Below, piece after piece: positions 1 to 5,658 of a stretch of 10,718 bases of DNA. The first letter of the stretch is position 1. Every line of letters starts with the position of its first letter. The notes beneath the pieces are model-generated. The model was not told the origin of the DNA. It worked only from the letters and a program-made list of their open reading frames with translations, and did no database searches. Origin of the DNA: an archaeon (lineage in GTDB: Archaea > Nanobdellota > Nanobdellia > Woesearchaeales > ARS49); contig JACRAI010000074.1 of assembly GCA_016213425.1 (NCBI GenBank), positions 1 through 10,718 on the forward strand, written 5' to 3'. The position numbers were made by a program, and so were the translations under genes.

Positions 1-7
1 TATATTT
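1..7 (+). promoter_or_regulatory. Putative TATA box for dcd
   Basis: TATATTT is centred 24 nt before the dcd ATG at position 28, close to the spacing seen at the other genes here. It lies at the window edge, so the upstream BRE cannot be seen. Confidence 0.4.
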
Positions 8-27
8 GAAAATTTTTTATTAAACTT

Positions 28-537
28 ATGGGAGTTTTAACAAGAACTGAAATTTTGAAAGAGGTAAAAAAGGGTAGAATTAAAATAACTGATTTTGATG
101 AAAAATACCTGGGGCCAGCGTCCTATGATTTGACTCTTGATGATAAATTTAGAATTTTTAGAAAAGATATTAAAAATTTTGACGTAACAGATAATCCTGA
201 TCATACGAAAATAACTAAACTAGTTGAAACAAAAGGGATTATTGTGCAACCGGGGGAAATAATTCACGGCATAACCGAAGAAACAATAACTCTGCCAGAA
301 GATATATGCGGAAGATTAGAAGGCAGAAGCAGGTTTGCAAGGCTCGGATTACTAGTTCATGTAACTGCAGGTTTCATGCAGCCAGGCATTTCAAATAAAC
401 AAGTTCTTGAAATTATAAACTTATCTCCTATGCCTTTGACTCTTCACGCAGGTACTAGAATCTGTCAATTTGTATTTGAAAGAACTGAAGGAAAAGCAAA
501 GTACAAAGGGAGATTTTCTTCACAAAAAACACCATGA
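28..537 (+). CDS. dcd: dCTP deaminase (dUTPase superfamily)
   Basis: A 169-residue cytosolic enzyme of the trimeric dCTP deaminase/dUTPase superfamily, expected to deaminate dCTP to dUTP on the way to dTMP. Some archaeal members are bifunctional and also hydrolyse dUTP. The signature GRSRFARLGLLVH (residues 99-111) carries the conserved Ser101 and Arg105, and Glu128 in VLEIIN matches the catalytic Glu of E. coli Dcd. HVTAGFMQPG (111-120) and the hydrophobic C-terminal strands complete the jelly-roll fold. Length is normal to slightly short. There is no Shine-Dalgarno; a TATA-like box at the window edge suggests a leaderless mRNA. The stop codon overlaps the start of the next gene as ATGA, so the two are co-transcribed and probably translationally coupled. 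Mono- versus bifunctionality cannot be decided from the sequence. Confidence 0.93.
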   Translation: MGVLTRTEILKEVKKGRIKITDFDEKYLGPASYDLTLDDKFRIFRKDIKNFDVTDNPDHTKITKLVETKGIIVQPGEIIHGITEETITLPEDICGRLEGRSRFARLGLLVHVTAGFMQPGISNKQVLEIINLSPMPLTLHAGTRICQFVFERTEGKAKYKGRFSSQKTP

Positions 538-1247
538 ATATAGAAAAAGTTCTTGAAAATTTAGGGTTTTCTCCAAATGAAATTAAAGTGTATTTAACTC
601 TTAATGATAATGGCTCAAATAAAGCTGGCAGAGTTTCTAAACTAGCAAAAATTGATAGAAGCAGTTGTTATAACTCTTTAAAAAGCTTAACTGAGAAGGG
701 TTTAGCAAGTTATGTTATGATTGGTAAAATCAAATGGTTTCAAGCAACTGGACCGAAAAGATTGCTTGATTATGTTAAAGAACAGGCAAGTGATGTTGAA
801 GAAATACTTCCTGAATTGCATTCAAGGCACAAAGCTGCTAAAATTGAAGGTCAAGTAAGATTGTTCAAAGGAATTAAAGGAATAAAAACGATTCTGCTTG
901 ATATAATGAGAACTGGGCAGGATAATCTTGTTTTTGGAAGTGAAGGCCAATTAAGTCAAAGAATTCCAGAATTCGCAATGCAGATCGCCAGATTAAAAAA
1001 AGAGAATAATATGAGCACTAAAACTTTGATAAGAAAAGGAAGAAAGGAATTAGATAGTTCAAGAACAGAATACAAATATCTGCCAGATATAGAACCAAGT
1101 TCTGCAGTAACTAATGTTTATGGAAACAAAATTGCAATTCTGATTTGGACTGAAGAACCAGAAGGGATACTTATAGAAAACGAAGCCGCAGCTAAAGCAT
1201 ACAAGAGTTATTTTAACTTTATGTGGAAGCATGCCAGAAAGGTTTAA
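534..1247 (+). CDS. TrmB-family HTH transcriptional regulator
   Basis: A 237-residue archaeal TrmB-like regulator. Residues about 13-68 form the winged helix-turn-helix (FSPNEIKVYLTL, then a recognition helix around IDRSSCYNSLKSL and a wing to KWFQATGP). Residues about 74-100 form a charged helix likely to dimerise. Residues about 107-237 look like the TrmB effector-binding domain (VRLFKGIKGIKTILLDI start). TrmB proteins usually sense sugars or other small molecules; the ligand here is unknown. Its ATG overlaps the dcd stop codon, so it is the second gene of a two-gene operon. That raises the possibility of a link to nucleotide metabolism, but nothing in the sequence proves it. Its last codons contain the TATA box of the next gene. 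Confidence 0.82.
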   Translation: MNIEKVLENLGFSPNEIKVYLTLNDNGSNKAGRVSKLAKIDRSSCYNSLKSLTEKGLASYVMIGKIKWFQATGPKRLLDYVKEQASDVEEILPELHSRHKAAKIEGQVRLFKGIKGIKTILLDIMRTGQDNLVFGSEGQLSQRIPEFAMQIARLKKENNMSTKTLIRKGRKELDSSRTEYKYLPDIEPSSAVTNVYGNKIAILIWTEEPEGILIENEAAAKAYKSYFNFMWKHARKV

Positions 1248-1250
1248 ATA
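1243..1250 (+). promoter_or_regulatory. TATA box of the secreted Cys-rich gene
   Basis: TTTAAATA is centred about 26 nt upstream of the ATG at 1273 and overlaps the stop codon of the TrmB-like gene. No Shine-Dalgarno precedes the ATG, so a leaderless transcript is likely. Confidence 0.6.
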
Positions 1251-1272
1251 AAAGAACACCCATAATCACTTT

Positions 1273-1935
1273 ATGAAAAAAGTGGTTTTGTGTTTAGTTA
1301 TTATCTCTTTGTTGTTAAGTGTAGTTTTTGCAGATTATGGTTTTGAAGTTCAACAAAGAGATCATGGTTTAAGAAAAAATTGCAATCTTGGTGAAACTAC
1401 TTGTTTTGGATTCTTTTTTAATGTTTGTCAGAGAGATTCTTCTAACAATATAATGTGGAATACTGTTAAAAAATGCACTTCAACAGAGATTTGTGATACT
1501 GCTCAAGGTTGTGTAGAAAATATATTCAATAATCCAGAACCAGTTATTATTCCTGAAGAAAAACCTGACTGGGCTGAATGTACTGGAATGGAAAGCAAGT
1601 GTTCTGATGATTTAACTAAAGTTTTAGGATGCAAGAATTTTAAATGGGAAGAGCGACAAATTTGTTCTGATGGTGCTCTTTGTCTTAATAAATTTGGTTG
1701 TATTAAAAAAGAAGAAATCAAAAAAGAAGTAACGCAAGAAAATTATGATTACTTGATTAGTTTGCAACCAAAACCTTTACCTGACGAAGTCGTTAAAGAA
1801 AAACCTTCAAATTCGATAACTGGAAATGCAGTTGTTGAACTTCCTAAAACGCCTCAAGTACCTATTGCTGTTGTTCAAGAAATTGAAAGTTTAGTTGATA
1901 CAGCAAGAAAAATTTTGTTAAGCGTTATTGTTTAA
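1273..1935 (+). CDS. Secreted Cys-rich protein with SITGNAV motif
   Basis: A 220-residue protein of unknown function that is almost certainly exported. Residues 1-20 form a signal peptide (MKK, a hydrophobic core, then SVVFA before DYG). Two modules share the same cysteine order: Cys37, 44, 52, 68, 74, 80 and Cys103, 110, 120, 131, 137, 143. In both, the first gap is 6 residues and the last two gaps are 5 each, which suggests a duplicated disulphide-bonded domain. A Pro/Glu-rich linker (about 86-99) separates them, and a charged, proline-containing tail follows. SITGNAV (181-187) resembles a motif I recall from surface proteins of DPANN archaea. The C-terminus ends in a short hydrophobic stretch (ILLSVIV) that is too short for a clear membrane anchor. 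The 3' end overlaps the convergent methyltransferase gene by 11 bp. Confidence 0.75.
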   Translation: MKKVVLCLVIISLLLSVVFADYGFEVQQRDHGLRKNCNLGETTCFGFFFNVCQRDSSNNIMWNTVKKCTSTEICDTAQGCVENIFNNPEPVIIPEEKPDWAECTGMESKCSDDLTKVLGCKNFKWEERQICSDGALCLNKFGCIKKEEIKKEVTQENYDYLISLQPKPLPDEVVKEKPSNSITGNAVVELPKTPQVPIAVVQEIESLVDTARKILLSVIV

Positions 1936-2869
1936 TTACTACTATTTTTCTAGTCAAAGTGTGATGAATATATACTGAGAATTCTCTATTTATTTCTAAA
2001 TTTGCTTCTTTAATTAATTTTTTGTAAGGACTAAAATCAGGAAATACTATTACTGCAGTTCCTTTAAGTATTTTTTTAAGATTTTTCAAGAATGCAAGAT
2101 ATACTTCATTTCTGTTAAGTTTTCTTGTTGATTTTCCGTAAGGTAGGTCTGTTGCTAAATATTTTATTTTATGCTTGATTTTTGTTGCATCTTGTTTTTT
2201 TACTTTGAAATTTTTGATTCCGAAATGTTTTATATTTATTTCTGCTCTTCTAACCATGATTTCATCAAGATCATATCCTACTACTGAGAAGCCCATCAAG
2301 CCTGCTTCTATCAGAAACCCTCCTGCGCCACACATTGCATCATAAAACTTACCTTTCTTTATTCCTGTGAGATTGATCAGGCATCTTGACATTCTCGGCT
2401 TCATACCGCTAGGATGATGTTCAGGCCAGTATTGGGGGTGTCGTAACTTAAAATCTTCATTTAACTCGTACAACAATTTTCCTGCAATCACTTTGTTTTT
2501 TACAAAAAAAAATTCATAGCTTGTTGTAGGGTTTTCCAAATTAACTTTCGGATTCTTGATTTTTTCGTAAACATATTTTGCCAAATCTTTTTCAGTTAAA
2601 TTAGTGAAATGGTGCAGTCTAATTCTGAAATTTTCTTTATATTCTTTCTGCCAATCGAATGACTTTATTTTTTTGATTAATTGTTTTTGAGTTGTTATGA
2701 ATAATAATTTGTAAATTGATTTAGTCATGGCTAAACGATCAAGCTTTTCTTTATTATCCAGTATGAGTAAGTTGTCTATTAACTTGCACTTTTTAGATAT
2801 AGTTAAAGCTAAAACTTCTCCTTTGCTTAAATCTAGATTTTCTTGGTTTAATACAAAAAATTGCTTCAC
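1925..2869 (-). CDS. tRNA guanosine-N2 methyltransferase, TrmG10/Trm11 type (THUMP)
   Basis: A 314-residue SAM-dependent RNA methyltransferase of the archaeal Trm-G10/Trm11 group, expected to form m2G or m2,2G at tRNA position 10. The N-terminal half is a THUMP-like RNA-binding region. HPSGMKPRMSRCLINL (152-167) is the family's characteristic linker. Motif I is DAMCGAGGFL (177-186), the SAM acidic loop is GYDLD (198-202), and the catalytic motif is DLPYG (241-245), a variant of the usual DPPYG. The C-terminal HHTLTRKIVVI is also typical. The start is GTG at 2869, chosen because a TATA-like box centred near 2896 sits about 26 nt upstream, as at the other leaderless genes. The 3' end overlaps the secreted-protein gene by 11 bp. 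Confidence 0.88.
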   Translation of the reverse strand: MKQFFVLNQENLDLSKGEVLALTISKKCKLIDNLLILDNKEKLDRLAMTKSIYKLLFITTQKQLIKKIKSFDWQKEYKENFRIRLHHFTNLTEKDLAKYVYEKIKNPKVNLENPTTSYEFFFVKNKVIAGKLLYELNEDFKLRHPQYWPEHHPSGMKPRMSRCLINLTGIKKGKFYDAMCGAGGFLIEAGLMGFSVVGYDLDEIMVRRAEINIKHFGIKNFKVKKQDATKIKHKIKYLATDLPYGKSTRKLNRNEVYLAFLKNLKKILKGTAVIVFPDFSPYKKLIKEANLEINREFSVYIHHTLTRKIVVIKQ

Positions 2870-2870
2870 A

Positions 2871-2887
2871 AAAAAGCAAAGCTTTTT
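2871..2887. other. Small AT-rich hairpin next to the methyltransferase start
   Basis: AAAAAGC, loop AAA, GCTTTTT forms a perfect 7-bp hairpin immediately upstream of the GTG start at 2869. Its role is unknown; it lies within the presumed core promoter, between the TATA box and the start codon. Confidence 0.4.
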
Positions 2888-2891
2888 CGTG

Positions 2892-2899
2892 TTTTAAAT
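2892..2899 (-). promoter_or_regulatory. TATA box of the THUMP methyltransferase gene
   Basis: The minus strand reads ATTTAAAA, centred about 26 nt upstream of the GTG start at 2869. The motif is nearly symmetric and could also serve rightward transcription into the structured region. Confidence 0.5.
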
Positions 2900-2974
2900 G
2901 TTTTCATAAGAAATGATGAAATTCATGAAGATGCGCTTTTAAATGAGTTGTTTGGGCGCTTTTTTTTAGAGACG

Positions 2975-3084
2975 CCGCTTGCTTATTTCTCTTGCTTAAT
3001 GTTTTTTTTGTTCCTTTTGCAAGCGGAAACTTTAGCAGCTCTTTCAGAGCTGAAATCGACAATTAATCTTGTGCTGAAAGCACA
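2975..3084 (+). repeat. Three-hairpin structured element, copy 1 (candidate ncRNA)
   Basis: A 110-nt non-coding element with three perfect hairpins. H1 is CCGCTTGC (2975-2982) pairing with GCAAGCGG (3019-3026) across a 36-nt T-rich loop. H2 is CAGCTCT (3036-3042) with AGAGCTG (3046-3052), loop TTC. H3 is TGTGCT (3070-3075) with AGCACA (3079-3084), loop GAA. A second copy at 9416-9525 has the same length, order and stems while unpaired regions differ, which argues for selection on structure. Both copies lie in the same orientation between a leftward and a rightward gene. The transcribed strand is unknown. It could be a small RNA, a leader structure or a DNA-level repeat. Confidence 0.65.
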
Positions 3085-3092
3085 CTCTAGTT

Positions 3093-3144
3093 CCTCCGCC
3101 AAAGGCAGTAGATAAAAATTCATTGCTGTCTTGCATGGCGGAGG
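3093..3144 (+). other. Long GC-rich hairpin downstream of element copy 1
   Basis: CCTCCGCC (3093-3100) pairs perfectly with GGCGGAGG (3137-3144). Inside it a second helix forms between GGCAGTAG and TTGCTGTC, with G-U pairs. In such an AT-rich region this 8-bp GC-rich stem is unlikely by chance. It has no counterpart at the second element copy, so it may be a separate RNA domain or an extension unique to this locus. Confidence 0.5.
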
Positions 3145-3150
3145 CTTTCT

Positions 3151-3168
3151 CTAAAAATGTATTTTTAG
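3151..3168. other. AT-rich hairpin before the PfpI-like gene
   Basis: CTAAAAAT, GT, ATTTTTAG is an 8-bp inverted repeat. It may terminate the upstream structured transcript or be an operator for the following gene; the sequence does not distinguish these. Confidence 0.35.
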
Positions 3169-3208
3169 GGCAGATTATGTGTATATATGTTAGAATTTTT
3201 GGAAAAAA

Positions 3209-3216
3209 TTATAAAA
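3209..3216 (+). promoter_or_regulatory. TATA box of the DJ-1/PfpI gene
   Basis: TTATAAAA is centred about 26 nt upstream of the ATG at 3238. This places the transcription start at or near that ATG and rules out the earlier in-frame ATG at 3187, which would lie upstream of the TATA box. Confidence 0.6.
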
Positions 3217-3237
3217 CACACTCGAATTATTCTTTTC

Positions 3238-3744
3238 ATGCGAATTGCAGTATTGGTCACAAATGGTTTTCAGGATGATGAATACACTGAACCGGTTAAT
3301 GCGTTTAAGAAAGCAGGCCATGAAATCATTAACGTAGAACTCAAAAAAGGCGTAACTGTTAAAGGAAAACTAGACAAAGCAAGTGTTGTCATAGATGAAA
3401 CTGTTAGAAATATTTATGTTGAAGATTTTGATGCATTACTTATTCCTGGAGGGTATTCTCCAGATAAATTAAGAGGAAATGATGATGTTGTAGATTTCGT
3501 AAAAGATTTTGCAAAAAGCAAAAAACCCATATTTGTTATTTGTCCTGGTCAGCAATTATTAATCTCTGCAGATGTGTTAAAGGGCAGAAAAATAACTGGG
3601 TATAGATCAATAATTCAAGACTTGAAAAATGCGGGTGCAGAATTTATTGATGCGGAAGTTGTAGAAGACAAAAACTTCATCTCAAGCAGACAACCAAAAG
3701 ACTTACCTGCATTTATTAAAGCTTGTTTGAGCAAGTTAAATTAA
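3238..3744 (+). CDS. DJ-1/PfpI family protein
   Basis: A 168-residue cytosolic protein of the DJ-1/ThiJ/PfpI superfamily, whose members act as peptidases, glyoxalase/deglycase-like enzymes or stress proteins. MRIAVLVTNGFQDDE starts the flavodoxin-like fold and contains the conserved acidic residue Glu15. FDALLIPGGYSPDKLR (64-79) is the family's glycine-rich strand-loop. FVICPGQQLLISADVLKGRK (99-118) carries the nucleophile Cys102. In PfpI-type enzymes the next residue is usually His; here it is Pro103, so the classical protease-like dyad is absent and activity is uncertain. ATG 3238 is preferred to an in-frame ATG at 3187, because the longer form adds residues that do not fit the family and the TATA box fits 3238. 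A weak AGAAAA/TTTTCT hairpin at 3755-3772 follows the gene. Confidence 0.87.
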   Translation: MRIAVLVTNGFQDDEYTEPVNAFKKAGHEIINVELKKGVTVKGKLDKASVVIDETVRNIYVEDFDALLIPGGYSPDKLRGNDDVVDFVKDFAKSKKPIFVICPGQQLLISADVLKGRKITGYRSIIQDLKNAGAEFIDAEVVEDKNFISSRQPKDLPAFIKACLSKLN

Positions 3745-3782
3745 AATAAATTTTAGAAAAAAGTTATTTTCTTATAGAAAAA

Positions 3783-3790
3783 TTTATATA
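3783..3790 (+). promoter_or_regulatory. TATA box of the first vapBC operon
   Basis: TTTATATA predicts a transcription start near 3813, leaving a short leader that contains the Shine-Dalgarno AGGAGGT (3822-3828), 6 nt before ATG 3835. Unlike most genes here, this operon is led by an SD-dependent start. Confidence 0.6.
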
Positions 3791-3822
3791 GTGTGAACAC
3801 CTATTTACACATAATCACACTA
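3789..3822. promoter_or_regulatory. Probable VapB operator (inverted repeat)
   Basis: TAGTGTGA (3789-3796) and TCACACTA (3815-3822) form perfect 8-bp arms separated by 18 bp. Inside there is a smaller GTGT-GA-ACAC palindrome (3791-3800) and a further ACAC. The site covers the region from the TATA box to the Shine-Dalgarno, where binding of the ribbon-helix-helix antitoxin would repress the operon. Confidence 0.55.
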
Positions 3823-3834
3823 GGAGGTACAAAA

Positions 3835-4056
3835 ATGGCAAATCTCACTTTAACAGTTCCAGACGACTTAAGAAATGAGATAAAACTTCACAAAGAAGTT
3901 AACTGGAGTGAAATAGTCCGAAGAGCTATGAGCGAACACTTGAAAAAACTTCACATAGCAAACACAATCGCAAGCAAAAGTAAACTCACTAAGAAAGACG
4001 TTGAAGAGCTAGATAAATTAATAAAAAAAGGTCTTGTAGTGAGGCATAGTTTATGA
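3835..4056 (+). CDS. vapB: VapB-type antitoxin (ribbon-helix-helix)
   Basis: A 73-residue antitoxin. The N-terminus (ANLTLTVPDDLRNEIKLH) forms the beta strand and first helix of a ribbon-helix-helix fold, and VNWSEIVRRAMSEHLKKL the second helix. The C-terminal part (SKSKLTKKDVEELDKLIKKG) should wrap around the toxin. The protein should neutralise the VapC encoded next and autorepress the operon through the inverted repeat upstream. ATG 3835 is chosen because AGGAGGT lies 6 nt upstream; an in-frame GTG at 3793 would add 14 residues translated from the operator. The stop overlaps the vapC start as ATGA. It is clearly paralogous to the antitoxin at 6495-6719, with roughly 32 of 73 positions identical in an ungapped comparison by eye. 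Confidence 0.88.
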   Translation: MANLTLTVPDDLRNEIKLHKEVNWSEIVRRAMSEHLKKLHIANTIASKSKLTKKDVEELDKLIKKGLVVRHSL

Positions 4057-4481
4057 TTTTAGTAGTTGATACAAACATAATATTTTCAGGTCTTCTTAAA
4101 GAGGGCAAAACCAGAGAACTACTCATCACATCCCCTTTTGATTTGATAGCTCCAGAGACCATAATTTCAGAAATAAGAAAATATGAAGACCTAATTCTCA
4201 AAAAATCTGGTTTAAACAAAGAAGATTTTGAAGTATTGTTTGGTTTACTGACTGAGAACATTAACCTTTTTGAAAAAGAAGTTTACCAGAACAAGTTAAA
4301 AGAAGCCGAGAAATTAATAGGACTTGATGAAAAAGGAGATTTTCCTTTTTTAGCTTTAGCACTTTGTATGTCAACTAAAGGTATTTGGACAGAGGACAAA
4401 CATTTTGAAAGACAAAACAAAGTTCAAGTTTGGAAAACAGAAGAATTGATAAAAGAATTTAATAAATCAAGCTTTAACTAA
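4053..4481 (+). CDS. vapC: VapC-type PIN-domain ribonuclease toxin
   Basis: A 142-residue PIN-domain protein, expected to be an Mg2+-dependent endoribonuclease toxin; archaeal and bacterial VapCs often cut tRNA or rRNA. All four usual acidic residues are present: Asp6 in VVDTNII, Glu40 in IISEIRKY, Asp96 in KGDFPFLALAL and Asp115 in WTEDKHF. Length is normal for the family. The gene overlaps the vapB stop by 4 nt, and its 3' end overlaps the convergent methyltransferase gene by 15 bp. It is the intact counterpart of the shortened toxin at 6220-6498. The RNA target cannot be predicted from the sequence. Confidence 0.9.
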   Translation: MILVVDTNIIFSGLLKEGKTRELLITSPFDLIAPETIISEIRKYEDLILKKSGLNKEDFEVLFGLLTENINLFEKEVYQNKLKEAEKLIGLDEKGDFPFLALALCMSTKGIWTEDKHFERQNKVQVWKTEELIKEFNKSSFN

Positions 4482-5573
4482 TTCCACAATTCCTTCAATA
4501 TGTGGTGTGTGGGGGAATAAATCGAACATTGCCGCGCTCTTAATTGTGTGGTGCTTGAATTTCTTTAAGTCTTTACCTAATTGTTCGATATTGCAAGAAA
4601 TGTAAATCATGACTTCTGGCTTTATTGAATTGATATGTTCTATTGTTTTAGGATGCATTCCGCTTCTCGGAGGATCTGCTATCATGAATAGAGGAGTTTT
4701 CAGATCTAATTTCTTTAATTGTTTATCTTCGAGAACTATTGCTGTTGTTTTTGTTAGATTGTTTTTTTCAATGTTTAGTTTTGCACAGCTTATTGACTGT
4801 TCGCTATTCTCAACTATCACTGCTGTTTTAAAGAGTGATGCGTTTATTATTCCAAAAGTTCCAACCCCTCCATATAAATCAAGCAAGTGTGCATTAGTTG
4901 TGTTATATTTTTTAAGAATTTGATTGCAGTATTCTTGCATTTTTTCCGCCATTACTGTGTTGTTTTGGAAGAATCCTTGAACGTGAAACAAGAAAGGTTT
5001 CCCTCCTAAGTCTGTTTCTAGCATTTCTTTTCCTTTCACAACAAAAAAATTACTTGAAACACTTTCATCAGTTTTAGAATGAACATATGTTACTAAAATG
5101 TTGTTCGCACTGCTAATTTTTGCGTATTCTTTTATTTTATCAACTGCTTCAGTTAATCTTGAAGAATCTTCATTAAGCACAAACGAAATTGATGAATCAT
5201 TTTTTGGTGTTCTTATAACTGCATAACGGAAAAGTCCTGTTTGTTTTTTTGGATCAAAATATTCAACATTTTTGAAGTGATTTCTGACTTCTTTGAGCAG
5301 AATATTTAGTTTTTCTTCAGAAATAACGCAGTTTTCTACATTTACGAACTCGTACCATTTTTGTTTTTTTCTTAAACTTAACCCTTGAGGTCCGAAAACA
5401 AAATCCATTCTATTCCTGTAATTGTATGAATTATTTGAAAAAATCTGAATCTCACTGAAGTCTATTGCTTTAGTTAGCTTTTCTTTTTTAATTTCTAGCT
5501 GTTTCTCATAATCAACATGCTGGAATGAACATCCTCCGCAAGTTCCGAAATAAGGACATAAAGGTTCTGCCAT
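4467..5573 (-). CDS. TrmA/RlmD-family Fe-S RNA (uracil-C5)-methyltransferase
   Basis: A 368-residue SAM-dependent enzyme that makes 5-methyluridine in RNA. The N-terminus has CPYFGTCGGC (Cys6, Cys12, Cys15), with Cys82 as the probable fourth ligand of the [4Fe-4S] cluster typical of the RlmD/RumA group; the separate TRAM domain found in E. coli RlmD is absent. FHVQGFFQNN (196-205) carries the family Gln. Motif I is LDLYGGVGTFG (231-241), DPPRSG is at 300-305, ISCN holds the nucleophile Cys327, and PHIEGIVEL the general-base Glu360. The few archaeal members studied methylate tRNA U54 or 23S rRNA and are thought to descend from bacterial genes; which substrate applies here is open. ATG 5573 has a TATA box about 26 nt upstream and no Shine-Dalgarno. 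Confidence 0.9.
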   Translation of the reverse strand: MAEPLCPYFGTCGGCSFQHVDYEKQLEIKKEKLTKAIDFSEIQIFSNNSYNYRNRMDFVFGPQGLSLRKKQKWYEFVNVENCVISEEKLNILLKEVRNHFKNVEYFDPKKQTGLFRYAVIRTPKNDSSISFVLNEDSSRLTEAVDKIKEYAKISSANNILVTYVHSKTDESVSSNFFVVKGKEMLETDLGGKPFLFHVQGFFQNNTVMAEKMQEYCNQILKKYNTTNAHLLDLYGGVGTFGIINASLFKTAVIVENSEQSISCAKLNIEKNNLTKTTAIVLEDKQLKKLDLKTPLFMIADPPRSGMHPKTIEHINSIKPEVMIYISCNIEQLGKDLKKFKHHTIKSAAMFDLFPHTPHIEGIVELVKA

Positions 5574-5594
5574 GAGTGAAGAAATTTGCGAAGT

Positions 5595-5602
5595 TATTTA
5601 AA
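5595..5602 (-). promoter_or_regulatory. TATA box of the uracil methyltransferase gene
   Basis: The minus strand reads TTTAAATA, centred about 26 nt upstream of ATG 5573, giving a leaderless start. It forms one half of a compact divergent promoter region with the box at 5627-5634. Confidence 0.6.
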
Positions 5603-5626
5603 CATTCTCACTATTAAAAGAAAGAA

Positions 5627-5634
5627 TTATAAAT
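5627..5634 (+). promoter_or_regulatory. TATA box of the RBBP9-like hydrolase gene
   Basis: TTATAAAT is centred about 28 nt before ATG 5659; a leaderless or nearly leaderless transcript is expected. Confidence 0.55.
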
Positions 5635-5658
5635 TATATTTTTTAATAAGTATCTTGA

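Noticed and set aside
2975..3084. MITE or transposon remnant
   Set aside because: The two copies have no terminal inverted repeats spanning the element and no visible target-site duplication. The hairpins are internal and in series.
2861..3115. 84-residue open frame on the plus strand
   Set aside because: It starts inside the methyltransferase coding and promoter region and runs through the hairpin element. It has no Shine-Dalgarno, low-complexity composition and no family resemblance, and its frame is not preserved in the second element copy.
3187..3237. Longer PfpI-like protein from ATG 3187
   Set aside because: That ATG lies upstream of the TATA box for the gene, and the family fold begins at MRIAVLVTNG.
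3793..3834. Longer VapB form from a GTG at 3793
   Set aside because: It would read through the operator and the Shine-Dalgarno AGGAGGT, which is correctly placed for ATG 3835. The extra residues do not match the paralogous antitoxin.
4609..4923. 104-residue plus-strand frame within the uracil methyltransferase gene
   Set aside because: It is the antisense shadow of a clearly coding, motif-complete gene. The same applies to frames at 1059-1259, 1503-1721, 3989-4261, 6950-7210, 8808-9047 and 9041-9232.
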